Source: Corynebacterium lactis
Lineage (GTDB): Bacteria; Actinomycetota; Actinomycetes; Mycobacteriales; Mycobacteriaceae
Assembly: GCF_900519355.1 (NCBI RefSeq)
Contig: NZ_ULHE01000001.1
Location: forward strand, 186,001-250,000
DNA length: 64,000 bases
Reading direction: 5' to 3'
The notes below the pieces were generated by a model. The model was given only the letters and a program-made list of their open reading frames with translations. It was not told the DNA's origin and ran no database searches. The translations under genes were made by a program, and so were the position numbers. Each line of letters opens with the position of its first letter. Positions within the stretch are counted from its first letter, which is position 1. Below, in pieces: positions 29,160 to 38,580 of the stretch.

Positions 29160-30185
29160 ATGCTCATTTCCCAGCGCCCCACGCTGACCGAGGACTACAT
29201 TGACTCCTCCCGCTCCCGGTTCGTTATCGAGCCGCTGGAGCCGGGCTTCGGTTACACCCTCGGTAACTCCCTTCGTCGTACCCTGCTGTCGTCCATTCCG
29301 GGCGCGGCCGTGACCAGCATCCGCATCGACGGCGTGCTGCACGAGTTCACCACCATCCCGGGTGTCAAGGAGGATGTCTCCGACATCATCCTGAACCTCA
29401 AGGGCCTGGTGCTGTCCAGCGAGTTCGACGAGCCGGCAACCGTCTACCTGCGCCGTGAGGGCTCGGGTGCGGTGACCGCAGCCGACATTGAGTGCCCGGC
29501 GGGCGTGGAGATTCACAACCCGGATCACCACATCGCCACCCTCAATGAGACCGGTCGCCTGGAAATCGAGATGACCGTCGAGCGTGGCCGCGGCTACGTC
29601 CCGGCTACCCCGAACTCCGGTGGCGAAATTGGCCGCATCCCGATGGACCAGATCTACTCGCCGGTTCTGAAGGTCAGCTACAAGGTCGAGGCGACTCGTG
29701 TTGAGCAGCGCACCGACTTCGACAAGCTGATCATCGACGTCGAGACCAAGAACTCCATCACCGCCCGCGACGCGATGGCGTCGGCAGGCAAGACCCTGGT
29801 TGAGCTCTTCGGCCTGGCCCGCGAGCTCAACGAGACCGCTGAGGGTATCGAAATCGGCCCGAGCCCGCGTGAGGCTGAGGACGTGGCGGCGTACCAGACC
29901 CCGATCGAGGACCTGGACTTCTCCATGCGCTCCTACAACTGCCTCAAGCGCGAGGAAATCCACACCGTCGGCGAGCTCGCTGCTCGTACCGAGTCGGACC
30001 TGCTGGATATCCGTAACTTCGGCGACAAGTCCATCAACGAGGTCAAGGAGAAGCTCGCTGAGCTCGGCCTGTCCCTGAAGGACTCCCCGAACAACTTCGA
30101 TCCCGCCGCAGTCGCCGACGCCGATGTTCCGGCCGACGACGACGCCGAATGGACTGAGGACGCAGGCGCAGGCTACGACGAGTAG
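29160..30185 (+). CDS. rpoA: RNA polymerase alpha subunit
   Basis: The product is 341 aa. The N-terminal dimerisation domain has [15 protein letters not shown]. The C-terminal domain, which contacts UP elements and activators, has [22 protein letters not shown] and [14 protein letters not shown], followed by an acidic tail. GGAGG precedes the ATG. It is part of the alpha unit rpsM-rpsK-rpsD-rpoA-rplQ. Confidence 0.98.
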   Translation: MLISQRPTLTEDYIDSSRSRFVIEPLEPGFGYTLGNSLRRTLLSSIPGAAVTSIRIDGVLHEFTTIPGVKEDVSDIILNLKGLVLSSEFDEPATVYLRREGSGAVTAADIECPAGVEIHNPDHHIATLNETGRLEIEMTVERGRGYVPATPNSGGEIGRIPMDQIYSPVLKVSYKVEATRVEQRTDFDKLIIDVETKNSITARDAMASAGKTLVELFGLARELNETAEGIEIGPSPREAEDVAAYQTPIEDLDFSMRSYNCLKREEIHTVGELAARTESDLLDIRNFGDKSINEVKEKLAELGLSLKDSPNNFDPAAVADADVPADDDAEWTEDAGAGYDE

Positions 30186-30225
30186 TCCTTCACCACCGCG
30201 ACTTCATTAAAACGAGGAGAAACCT

Positions 30226-30756
30226 ATGCCTACCCCTAAGCAGGGTGCCCGTCTCGGCGGCTCCGCTTCGCACCAGAAGAAGATTCTGGCCAACCTCGCG
30301 AAGCAGCTGATCGAGCACGGCAAGATCAAGACCACCGACACCAAGGCCAAGCTGCTGCGCCCGTACGTAGAGAAGCTGATCACCAAGGCTAAGAGCGGCT
30401 CCCTCGCGGACCGCCGCAACGCCGCCAAGCTGCTCAACGACAACTTCGCAGTCAAGAAGTTGTTCGACGAGATCGGTCCGCAGTTCGCAGACCGCGACGG
30501 CGGCTACACCCGCATCATCAAGCTGGGTAACCGCAAGGGCGACAACGCCCCGATCTCGCTGATCGCCCTGGTTGAGGAAGAGACCGCAACCGCTGAGGCT
30601 ACCCGCGCTACCCGCGCTGCAGCCTCCAAGAAGGCCGAGGAGGCTGAGGCCGAGAAGGTCGCAGCTGACGAGGAGAAGCTCGAGGAGCTCGAGCTCGAAG
30701 AGGCCGACGACGAGGGCATGGTCGACAAGACCGCCGACAAGGACGACGAGAAGTAA
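30226..30756 (+). CDS. rplQ: 50S ribosomal protein L17 with acidic tail
   Basis: The product is 176 aa. Residues 1-118 are canonical L17 ([21 protein letters not shown]). The last 55 or so form an Ala/Glu/Asp/Lys-rich, probably helical or disordered tail; such extensions are known in actinobacterial L17. It ends the alpha operon before a strong terminator. Confidence 0.97.
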   Translation: MPTPKQGARLGGSASHQKKILANLAKQLIEHGKIKTTDTKAKLLRPYVEKLITKAKSGSLADRRNAAKLLNDNFAVKKLFDEIGPQFADRDGGYTRIIKLGNRKGDNAPISLIALVEEETATAEATRATRAAASKKAEEAEAEKVAADEEKLEELELEEADDEGMVDKTADKDDEK

Positions 30757-30785
30757 TTCTCTCGGGGTCCGCGACTCGTTGACGT

Positions 30786-30830
30786 AAAATCCCTGCCTTT
30801 CTTCGCTGAGAAGATGGGCAGGGATTTTTT
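30786..30830 (+). terminator. intrinsic terminator of the alpha operon
   Basis: AAAATCCCTGCC and GGGCAGGGATTTTTT form a long stem with a T-run after rplQ. Confidence 0.94.
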
Positions 30831-30875
30831 CGCGTCTTCGGTGGTTGTTGGCCCTGCCGGTACAATCTTTATTTC

Positions 30876-31832
30876 GTGAGCCCCGATACAGTGAGTCGTC
30901 CAACCCCAGGTCTCCAGTCCGAAAATGTCGCCCTCCCAGGAGGTCTGGTTCGGCTGCGCCTGGACATAGCCTACGATGGCACCGATTTTCATGGTTGGGC
31001 CTCGCAACGCGACAAGCCCACCGGAGAGCCAGTACGCACTGTCCAAGCGACTCTCGAGCAGACGTTGGAGAAGGTTCTGCGGCATCCCGTCTCGCTCACC
31101 GTCGCCGGGCGCACCGACGCCGGGGTACACGCATCCGGCCAGGTTGCGCACGTCGATGTGGCCCGCTCCGCGCTGGACACGCGATCGATCGGTGGCGATC
31201 CCTCGCGTCTGGTCCGCCGTGTCGCCCGTTTGCTTCCCGACGACGTGACGCTGCGCGCTGCCGAGTTCGCACCCGACGGCTTCGACGCTAGATTCTCCGC
31301 GTTGCGCCGACACTATGTCTACCGCGTGACGACGGCGCCCAGCGGGGCACTTCCAACGCGGTCGCGTGACACCGCCGTGTGGAACCGCCCGGTGAGCCTT
31401 GAACGACTGCAAAGTGCAGCGGATCCCCTGCTCGGTCTCAACAACTTTGCGGCCTTTTGCCGCTTTAAGCCGCACGCGACGACAATTCGTGATCTGCAGC
31501 GTTTCGAGTGGCGGGACGTGTCGTCGGAAAGCGAGCCAGAGCTCTATGAGGCTCACGTCACTGCGGACGCATTCTGCTGGTCCATGGTGCGGTCTCTGGT
31601 TGGCGCCTGCTTGAGCGTTGGGGAGGGGCGCAGGCCGGAGGGGTTCACGAGACAGCTGCTCGCTGAGACCAAGCGCTCCCCGCTCGTGCCGGTGGCCGAA
31701 GCGCGGGGGCTGTCCCTGGTAGGGGTCGACTACCCCGGTGATGGTGACCTCGCCTCTCGCGCGGAGGCCACGCGGGGGCTGCGCAGTGACATCCAGGTTG
31801 ACTGTGCCGATTGTGGCGGGGAGGGAAGCTAG
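30876..31832 (+). CDS. truA: tRNA pseudouridine(38-40) synthase
   Basis: The product is 318 aa with the catalytic Asp in AGRTDAGVHASGQ and the conserved LNNFAAFCR, CWSMVRSLVGACL segments. It modifies U38-40 in the tRNA anticodon stem. The GTG at 30876 follows TACAAT (30861-30866) closely, so the message may be leaderless or nearly so. It sits after rplQ as in other actinobacteria. Confidence 0.95.
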   Translation: MSPDTVSRPTPGLQSENVALPGGLVRLRLDIAYDGTDFHGWASQRDKPTGEPVRTVQATLEQTLEKVLRHPVSLTVAGRTDAGVHASGQVAHVDVARSALDTRSIGGDPSRLVRRVARLLPDDVTLRAAEFAPDGFDARFSALRRHYVYRVTTAPSGALPTRSRDTAVWNRPVSLERLQSAADPLLGLNNFAAFCRFKPHATTIRDLQRFEWRDVSSESEPELYEAHVTADAFCWSMVRSLVGACLSVGEGRRPEGFTRQLLAETKRSPLVPVAEARGLSLVGVDYPGDGDLASRAEATRGLRSDIQVDCADCGGEGS

Positions 31833-31949
31833 CTTCGTCTAAGGGATAGGCTAGAGTTTCCGCAGTTGCCTGCGCTGTGTGTGTTGGGCGTTTTGGTGAT
31901 TTCAAGGTGAGATTCCCGTCGTGAGGGGAATCGTTAGGAGTGCAGAGTC

Positions 31950-34004
31950 GTGGTATGGCCAATTGTGGCGCTGGTCTTGCTGCTCGTTGTCCCGGGTTTC
32001 CTGGTGGCATTGTCCTCGGGTACTCGAGCGGGCTGGTCATTGGCGATGGGGCCTGCCGTGACTTTCGGCGTCGTCGGCATCGCCGGCTGGGTCTACGGGG
32101 CTGTCGGCGTTCGCTATGGCGTGCTGTCGGCGGCGCTGGCGTGTCTAATTTTCGTTCTGCTCGCGGTGGGCTGGCGCATCCTGATGCAACGGCTGGGTGG
32201 CGTGGGGAGCCGTGAGCCGCGGAAGACCGCACCGGATTGGCGTACCGCACTGCCCGCGGCGGTGGGCATCGTTGCATCTGCGGGCGTTTTGGCAACGACG
32301 GCCATCCGCCGGATCTCCGCGCTTCCGCAGGGCATGGAGACCATCCAGCAGACGTGGGATGTGCTCTGGCACGCCTCGGTGATCCGTTCGATCGTCGACA
32401 ATGGGATGGCCTCGCCGACGCGCATGGGGGAGATTCAAAACGTCGAGACCCACGACCAGTCTTTCTACCCGGCAGCCTGGCACGCCTTGGGCAGTGTCTA
32501 TGCGCAGGTCTCCGGCCAGCCTCTGACCGCAGTCTTGAACTACCTGGGGATTATCCTTCCGGCGGTCCTGATTCCGCTTGCCGCGGCAGCTCTCGCCTGG
32601 CGCATCGTCGATCGCCCCGGTGTGGAGGCCTCTTTTGCAGCAGGCCTCGCAGCGGTGGTGTCGGCGACCCTGCCTGTGCTGATGCCCATCGGCGTATTCG
32701 TCAGCGCGTGGCCCTACCAGGTCGCAATCGCGCTTGCGGTAATCGTTTTCGCGTTCGTCACCTCGGTGCCCCACGCGCCGTCGCGCATCTTTGTGTCGGT
32801 GATGGGACTGCTCGGCGCGGGAATGGTGCATCCTTCAGCGGTGCCGACGGTACTTGTCCTCGGCGGGATGTGGTGGTTGTTCTTCCGCGTGTGGGCTCCC
32901 GCTCACCCGTATCTCGGGGCCGTCAAGTCCCGGCTTTACGACGTCGGCCTGATCCTCGCAGTCGTTGTGCCAGCGGTGGCGCTGCTGCTTCCGCAGTGGG
33001 CCGCAGGTGGAGGCCAGCGCGATGACATTTTGGAGGTCAGCGCCGAGGTCGATGTCAGCAGGTTCGCCTCCTGGTACCGCGGCGTGACCATGCTGACCAG
33101 GCACGCCGAGGAGTATCGACCATTTTGGTTCATTATCATTCTCGGTGTGCTCGGGATCGCGCTGGTTACTTTCGGGCGTCGGTTGGGCGCACCCCAACGG
33201 TTGTGGGTGGCTCCTGCCTGGGCGTTGTCGGTGGTGTTCGTCACTCACGCTATCCGGCATTTCTCCGGCCCGGTCGGCACGGTTGTGGCCAAGTACACGG
33301 ACCTGCACTATTCGACGCCACACAGGCTGGTAATGGTGACCGCCTTCATCATTTCCGCCTCGGCTGGCGTACTCCTCGCGAGGGCATGCGTGGGCTTCGG
33401 CAAGGAGCGATTCTCCTTCCTGTTGGCGCTCGTATGCGTGGCGATTCTTATCCCGTACGGTGTGTTTAAGAATTCGGATGTCGCCCGCTTCGCGTATGAC
33501 AGCCCGAGGAAGTGGGAGCTGATCTCTCCGGCGGACCTGAGCGCCTTTGATTGGTTGGCCGAGCAGCCGGAGGCCCGGGAGCACCGCACGTTTACCAGTC
33601 CGGCGCAGGGCTCAAGTTGGATGTATCCCCGCAACGGAGTTCCAGTTGTGTTCCCGCATTACGACTGGCCGTCCGCGAACGCGGACTCGGCAACGGCGAT
33701 GCTCTACTGGCACGCCAATCTCCTGGGAGCTGGCGTGCCGAATGATCCCACAGGGGAGAACACCGTGGATCAGGCGGCGAAAGTCCTTGACGTTGCGTTT
33801 GTCTACGTCTCCCCTCCGGATTACTGGAATAACCACAAGACCCCTGACACTCTGGGGCCACTCCTGGCGTCCGCCCCTGGGCTAGCCCCGGTGTATAAGG
33901 ACAAGGAAGTCGTCATTTACGCCTTGCGGTCGGTCGTGTCGCCGCAGCGCATTGCGCAGATGCAGGCGACATCGCCCGAACCGATTTCCAGCCTCCGACA
34001 TTAG
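31950..34004 (+). CDS. polytopic membrane protein, DUF6541-like
   Basis: The product is 684 aa. About 13 hydrophobic segments fill residues 1-500, including long extracytoplasmic loops (for example VETHDQSFYPAAWHALG), and a soluble C-terminal domain of about 170 residues follows. The layout resembles GT-C-type polyprenyl-dependent glycosyltransferases and the DUF6541 group of mycolata. A cell-wall arabinan or mannan role is plausible but not shown. The GTG at 31950 has TAGGAGTG upstream. It lies between truA and the ESX locus, a typical corynebacterial position. Confidence 0.7.
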   Translation: MVWPIVALVLLLVVPGFLVALSSGTRAGWSLAMGPAVTFGVVGIAGWVYGAVGVRYGVLSAALACLIFVLLAVGWRILMQRLGGVGSREPRKTAPDWRTALPAAVGIVASAGVLATTAIRRISALPQGMETIQQTWDVLWHASVIRSIVDNGMASPTRMGEIQNVETHDQSFYPAAWHALGSVYAQVSGQPLTAVLNYLGIILPAVLIPLAAAALAWRIVDRPGVEASFAAGLAAVVSATLPVLMPIGVFVSAWPYQVAIALAVIVFAFVTSVPHAPSRIFVSVMGLLGAGMVHPSAVPTVLVLGGMWWLFFRVWAPAHPYLGAVKSRLYDVGLILAVVVPAVALLLPQWAAGGGQRDDILEVSAEVDVSRFASWYRGVTMLTRHAEEYRPFWFIIILGVLGIALVTFGRRLGAPQRLWVAPAWALSVVFVTHAIRHFSGPVGTVVAKYTDLHYSTPHRLVMVTAFIISASAGVLLARACVGFGKERFSFLLALVCVAILIPYGVFKNSDVARFAYDSPRKWELISPADLSAFDWLAEQPEAREHRTFTSPAQGSSWMYPRNGVPVVFPHYDWPSANADSATAMLYWHANLLGAGVPNDPTGENTVDQAAKVLDVAFVYVSPPDYWNNHKTPDTLGPLLASAPGLAPVYKDKEVVIYALRSVVSPQRIAQMQATSPEPISSLRH

Positions 34005-34071
34005 CTACAGGGCCCCGGTTCTTCGTCGAACGATGGATATTTCTTCGGGGTGTCGGGTAGGTTGGGACATC

Positions 34072-34845
34072 ATGCGGACAAAAGAGATGTTTGTGCCAGG
34101 TGTCATTGCTGCCGTCGCCACGCTTGCGCTTGCTGGTTGTGGCAATCTCGGTGAGGGGGCCCAGGCGCCAGCCACCTCGAATACGGCATCGACCAGTGGC
34201 ATCTCTCAGCCGGCTCCGAGTAGCGCTTCAACGAAGAGCTCGCCCTCGTCGTCTAGCAGCAAGTCTCCCAGCCCGACGAAGTCTCCGAATGCGGATGGCT
34301 CGTCCCAGGGCGATCCTTCGTCGTCGGGGATCGTCAATGTTCCGGAGTCCGACTTCACGCCTGCCGACGGCCCGAACGCGCGCGTATTCAAGCTGGCCGA
34401 CGGCACCACGAAGTGCTTTATGAATAACCTGGCCGGGGAGTCCTTCCTCTCGTGTCAGGCAGCTTTTGTCGATCCCCCGCTCGTGACGGACGGGCAAGGC
34501 CGGGAGGTTCCGGCCAACGCCGTGTCCTGGCACACAGGCGGAGTCACCTACGAGACTCTTACTTTCCCCGCAACTGGTGACGTCAAGACCCTCGAGCCCA
34601 ATCAGCGGTTGCAGGCTTTTGGCTACACCTGCACGGCCTACGGGCCTTCCTCCCTCGAGTGCTCCGGCGCGCCGGGCACTGCCAGCATCAACAACGGAAC
34701 AGTGACGGGTGCGTCAGTGCCTAATAAGGCTCCGGAAAATAGTCAGCAGCCCGCCCCCGCAGGCTCCGGCGCGCCGGCGGGGCCATTGGGGCCGGTGGGG
34801 CCAGTTGGGCCGGCAATGAATCGGGTCCTTCCGAATACGCAGTAG
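34072..34845 (+). CDS. predicted lipoprotein with Ser/Pro-rich linker
   Basis: The product is 257 aa. The lipobox LAGC places the lipidated Cys near residue 23. A 60-residue Ser/Thr/Pro/Lys linker leads to a folded domain with four Cys (CFMNN, LSCQ, YTCT, LECS) that could form two disulfides, then a GPVGP-type tail. The domain is not recognised. The ATG at 34072 lies eight bases after TAGGTT, a possible leaderless -10. Its 3' end overlaps the convergent eccE gene by 125 bases. Confidence 0.75.
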   Translation: MRTKEMFVPGVIAAVATLALAGCGNLGEGAQAPATSNTASTSGISQPAPSSASTKSSPSSSSSKSPSPTKSPNADGSSQGDPSSSGIVNVPESDFTPADGPNARVFKLADGTTKCFMNNLAGESFLSCQAAFVDPPLVTDGQGREVPANAVSWHTGGVTYETLTFPATGDVKTLEPNQRLQAFGYTCTAYGPSSLECSGAPGTASINNGTVTGASVPNKAPENSQQPAPAGSGAPAGPLGPVGPVGPAMNRVLPNTQ

Positions 34846-35851
34846 CCGTCGCCCTGAATTGGCGTGTTTTCGCCGGCTGAATCAGAACTTCGGAATGGGC
34901 TGTGCGCAGCGACCACACGAATTCACGCATTGACAGCGTCGGCACCCTTGTCGGCACTGTCGCCGCCCCCTTCGGCAGCACTGTCGCCGGTGCATAAGGA
35001 GGCCTTTCCTCCGGGTGCCACAGCTCCACGATACGGGCGTCGTGTGTTTCGACGTGCCCGCAGTCTCCGTCGACCATGATGCAGTCCAGCGATTCGTCGC
35101 CACAGCTGGGAACCAGGATTGCCCCGGCATCGAGGACGTGGGAGAAGAGCTGGGGCCGTCCGGTGCGGATACCGATCCGGTAACCCAGCTCCAGCGCGGG
35201 AAGTAGCAGTGCGCCCAGCTCGTCGCGGCCCAAAGCTGACTCGACCCGAAGCCGTGGCACCGCTCCAAGCCTCATGGTCACTGCGTGGTCCTTTTCGCCC
35301 ATACCCAGCAGTTGCGCGGGAGGACGTACTACCACCACGCATCTTCGCCCGGTGAACCAGAGATGGGGTGACCGCACGAAATCGTTGTGGTTGCCGGACT
35401 CACTCAGCGAGACGGTGGCGGAGCAGCGCAGCGTCGCATCTAGTTCGTCGCTGGTCAAAACGCGTGGCCGCAGCCCCAATAGAGCTAGACGATGCCGCAG
35501 GAAATCCACGGTGTTGCGGGTCGCCAATGTATCGGCTTCTTTGCCTTCCCCGTGGGGCCGACTGCGAAGGGTTGCGACTACGTGCGTCCACCGTTGTCCG
35601 TCCGCTCCCATTGGCTCCGGCGCGACCTCGTAGAAGCGCATCGAAGTAATGGGCCACGGCGCGTCCTGCACCAGGTCGACGATGTCCGGGCCGTCGAGCC
35701 TCTCGGAAACCCCAGGAGTTAACCGCAGCCCGATGTGTGTGCCACCCTCTGACCGTCGTAAAGCATCGCGGAAGCTCCGCCCGCGGAAAGGAGCGTGGGC
35801 GAGCGCAGCTGCAGCGAGGCTGGTGCCGAGCATCCACATGGCGATACTCAT
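34721..35851 (-). CDS. eccE: type VII secretion protein EccE
   Basis: The product is 376 aa. It starts with a hydrophobic segment (MWMLGTSLAAAALAHAP), then a soluble EccE domain with ELGYRIGIRTGRP and MREFVWSLR. EccE is the outer stabilising component of the ESX membrane complex. From memory, M. tuberculosis ESX-4 lacks EccE while M. abscessus ESX-4 has it; here it is present. It is divergent from eccB. The C-terminal tail (Pro/Ala/Arg-rich) overlaps the end of the lipoprotein gene on the other strand. Confidence 0.82.
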   Translation of the reverse strand: MSIAMWMLGTSLAAAALAHAPFRGRSFRDALRRSEGGTHIGLRLTPGVSERLDGPDIVDLVQDAPWPITSMRFYEVAPEPMGADGQRWTHVVATLRSRPHGEGKEADTLATRNTVDFLRHRLALLGLRPRVLTSDELDATLRCSATVSLSESGNHNDFVRSPHLWFTGRRCVVVVRPPAQLLGMGEKDHAVTMRLGAVPRLRVESALGRDELGALLLPALELGYRIGIRTGRPQLFSHVLDAGAILVPSCGDESLDCIMVDGDCGHVETHDARIVELWHPEERPPYAPATVLPKGAATVPTRVPTLSMREFVWSLRTAHSEVLIQPAKTRQFRATATAYSEGPDSLPAQLAPPAPMAPPARRSLRGRAADYFPEPY

Positions 35852-35855
35852 AGAG

Positions 35856-35878
35856 AAATCCCCCCGATTTTCCCCTTT
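35856..35878 (-). promoter_or_regulatory. G-rich leader block before eccE
   Basis: On the minus strand this 23-mer contains AAAGGGGAAAATC followed by G6 and ATTT. It is identical at 21 of 23 positions to 40132-40154 before eccC. The G6 lies eight bases before the eccE ATG and may act as a ribosome binding site. Confidence 0.6.
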
Positions 35879-35967
35879 AGTTGTTCGTCTGGTCGCACAA
35901 TACCGGCATAGGGCTTAATCTGCAGTGCAGAAAAACAATGTGGGGGAATTGTTGTGGGGGGATTGCC

Positions 35968-37386
35968 ATGCCACGTACACCGACGACGCCGGCGCAGGTC
36001 AGCGGGCACAGGTTTCTGCTGAGGAGAATCGAACACGCTCTCGTCCGCGCGGACGCGAGGATGCTGCACGATCCGCAGCGGACGCGGGCCCGAGCTCTGG
36101 CGGTGGGCTGTGTGCTCGTGGCGTTAATGACAGCCGGAGTAGCGGTACTCACGCTGGTCAGGCCGGGAATGGTGTCGGCCGGCGCCACGGACCTCGTCGT
36201 CACCGAGGGCAGCAATTCGCTTCACGTGCGCATCGATGAACGACTCCACCCCGTGTCGAATTTGGCCTCCGCCCGGCTCATTTTGGGTACTCCTGCCACC
36301 GCGAGCAAGGTGCGCGACAGCGCGCTGAAGAGCGAACACCGGGGGTTTCCCATCGGGATTATCGGCGCGCCGGGGGTGCCGGGGACGCCCACCGACCCCG
36401 AGGGGGCGGGTAGTCGTGAGCTGTCCATGAGCGTGTGCGAACACGCGGACTCCGAGGTGGCTGGGCCACCTGCGGTCCGAAAAACCCTTGTGAGGTTCGG
36501 CGACAGCATGGAGCCGGGGGCAGGCGAGCAGCCCGACGCCTTCCTCGCCAGTGACGGGGAAGACACATGGTTGATTTCCGGGGGAACTCGCGCGAGGGTC
36601 AATGCCCGTGATCGTGTGCTCAGCCGCGTGCTCGGGTTCGACCGCGCGAGCATCCGCCCGGTCGGGCAAGCTCTGTTGCGCGCCATCCCTGAAGTGCCGG
36701 CGCTCACTACGCTGACCATCCCGAACCTGGGTGAGCCGACCTCATTCCCCGCTCCCTTCGACGTTGTGGGAACGGTCGTCGAGGTCGGGCACCGCCGCGT
36801 ACTCGTGCTATCCGACGGAGCGGCCAGCTTGTCTCCGGTTCTCGGAGACCTGCTCGGTACCCTCACCCACGTGGCCGCGGCCAGGGAGGAGGCACTGTCC
36901 CAGATCCCGGTGGCAGATCAGTTCGTCGTCCCCGGCCTACCCGAGGAGCGGCCGCGGTTTGGAAATGATCACGGTTGGTTGTGCGTGGGGCGGCAGTACT
37001 CGGAGGACGAGGGCGGTCGAGGGCCAGCTCAGTCCGCAAAGCCGAGCGAGGGCGGGGTACTCATGGTCTACTCGGAGCAACGACCGGACGGCCGGGAAAT
37101 TCCGTACCCACACGCGGACGGCCCGGGGCAGGCGGTCGACGGCTTTGTCGATGGGCGGCGTCTCCCGGGCGACCCGGTAGCGGTATCGACACATGGGGCG
37201 GTGCATGTTGTATCGTCCGAGGGGGCCCGGCACCAGGTCCAGTCCCGCAGCGACCTTCGAGCCCTGGGTTTCGGGCGTGATACCGCCGTGGACTGGTCGA
37301 TCTTGGCCGCCTTTAGGGCTGGTCCCGAGCTCTCCCGCCAGGCGGCCTTAACGCCGGTTGGTACGTCGGCCAGCCCGCAGGAGTAA
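35968..37386 (+). CDS. eccB: type VII secretion protein EccB
   Basis: The product is 472 aa. The N-terminal TPAQVSGHRFLLRRIEHALVRADARML is the EccB signature, followed by one membrane helix (ALAVGCVLVALMTAGVAVLTLV) and a large extracytoplasmic domain with Cys in SVCEHAD and WLCVG, as in the repeat domain of EccB. EccB anchors the ESX complex in the periplasm. ATG 35968 follows a G6 run by six bases. It is divergent from eccE and convergent with mycP. Confidence 0.9.
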   Translation: MPRTPTTPAQVSGHRFLLRRIEHALVRADARMLHDPQRTRARALAVGCVLVALMTAGVAVLTLVRPGMVSAGATDLVVTEGSNSLHVRIDERLHPVSNLASARLILGTPATASKVRDSALKSEHRGFPIGIIGAPGVPGTPTDPEGAGSRELSMSVCEHADSEVAGPPAVRKTLVRFGDSMEPGAGEQPDAFLASDGEDTWLISGGTRARVNARDRVLSRVLGFDRASIRPVGQALLRAIPEVPALTTLTIPNLGEPTSFPAPFDVVGTVVEVGHRRVLVLSDGAASLSPVLGDLLGTLTHVAAAREEALSQIPVADQFVVPGLPEERPRFGNDHGWLCVGRQYSEDEGGRGPAQSAKPSEGGVLMVYSEQRPDGREIPYPHADGPGQAVDGFVDGRRLPGDPVAVSTHGAVHVVSSEGARHQVQSRSDLRALGFGRDTAVDWSILAAFRAGPELSRQAALTPVGTSASPQE

Positions 37387-38580
37387 CCACAGCGGAACCG
37401 AGACGGCCACGAGGATGATCAGCCCAACCGCTCGTGAGGCGGGCCTGGGGTCGGAGATCGGCTGAGGTGTCGGAGCTGCAGCCGGCCTCACCTCGGCCTG
37501 CGCTAGCTGATCGGCCTCAGACCAGGAGACCGCCCCCAGCGGATTGACTAGCCCCCGACCGACACCGAGGCCATTGGAGAGCGGGGTTGCGGAGGACAAG
37601 AGGCGTGTTCGGACGTCGGCCGGGGACAACTGAGGATCACGGGCCAGCAGCAGGGCGACGGTGCCCGATACCACTGGCGTGGCGAAACTCGTTCCGAAAA
37701 TGGGGCGCCCGGAGCTCGAGCCCGCGCGCGACGACGGGGAGACGTGGAGATCAGCAAGGGCATCGTCGTATGGACTGGGGCCCACGACCGGGCCACCGAG
37801 AGCAGCGAGATCAACCCAGTCGCCTGTCATGGAGTAGGAAGCTGGCAGCAACTGGCCAGAATCGTCGGGCTCCACGGCCGCGACGGCTAGGACGCTCGGA
37901 AGCACTGCGGGCCATGCGATAGAGCCCTCCTCGCAGGAGTCACCGGCATTGCCCGCGGCCGCGACCACGACGGCACCCGCCTCTTCTGCGCGGTGCAGCG
38001 CTCCGACGATCTCATTGGCGCCAACCGGAACTGCACCCGCCGGGGAACAGGAGGTCAGGGAGATATTGATAACGCGGGCGCCCTTTTCTACCGCCAGGTC
38101 AATTGCGGTGGACAGCGAGGCCAGGTCTCCGAAGCCCTCCGCGGTCTGGCGAATGGAAAGAATTCGCGCATCTGGGGCGATCCCCGAAAAGGAATCGTCC
38201 GATGGTCTGCCTGCGACTATGCCTGCCACGAAGGTTCCATGTGCGTCGCAGTCGGTCAACGCGCCGGCTCCGTCGGCGAGATCGCCACCGTCGATAACTC
38301 CGCCGAGCCTGGGGTGGTCGAAAACACCAGTATCGATGACCGCGACGGTCACGTCCCGCCCAGTTGATAAAGGCCATGCGGCGCGGAAGTTGAACATGCG
38401 CTCGATGGCAGTTGGTGCCTCGGTGGCGGTCGCGATCGACAGCGCCGTTCGCTGGCAGCGGGTGCTGTCCTGCGCCGCCGCGATAGGCATGCAGGTCAGA
38501 GACAGCCCCACAGCTGCCAACAGACTCATACCGATCCCGGCGGAGTACCGAGTGCTGCGCGTGAGTATTCGTGCACACAT
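37348..38580 (-). CDS. mycP: mycosin, subtilisin-like protease of the ESX system
   Basis: The product is 410 aa. The signal segment (about 1-37) is followed by a subtilase domain with the triad Asp83 (VIDTGV), His114 (DAHGTFVAG) and Ser298 (FGTSFATP), oxyanion Asn in AAGNAG, then a Pro-rich linker and a C-terminal membrane anchor (LIILVAVSVPLWLLL) with RAGRRTNRR outside. Mycosins stabilise the ESX complex and cleave some substrates. The ATG at 38580 shares one base with the eccD stop. Its 3' end overlaps the end of eccB on the other strand by 39 bases. Confidence 0.92.
   Translation of the reverse strand: MCARILTRSTRYSAGIGMSLLAAVGLSLTCMPIAAAQDSTRCQRTALSIATATEAPTAIERMFNFRAAWPLSTGRDVTVAVIDTGVFDHPRLGGVIDGGDLADGAGALTDCDAHGTFVAGIVAGRPSDDSFSGIAPDARILSIRQTAEGFGDLASLSTAIDLAVEKGARVINISLTSCSPAGAVPVGANEIVGALHRAEEAGAVVVAAAGNAGDSCEEGSIAWPAVLPSVLAVAAVEPDDSGQLLPASYSMTGDWVDLAALGGPVVGPSPYDDALADLHVSPSSRAGSSSGRPIFGTSFATPVVSGTVALLLARDPQLSPADVRTRLLSSATPLSNGLGVGRGLVNPLGAVSWSEADQLAQAEVRPAAAPTPQPISDPRPASRAVGLIILVAVSVPLWLLLRAGRRTNRR

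Noticed and set aside
36124..36866. Minus-strand open frames opposite eccB
   Set aside because: They are high-GC shadows of eccB with no domain signal.
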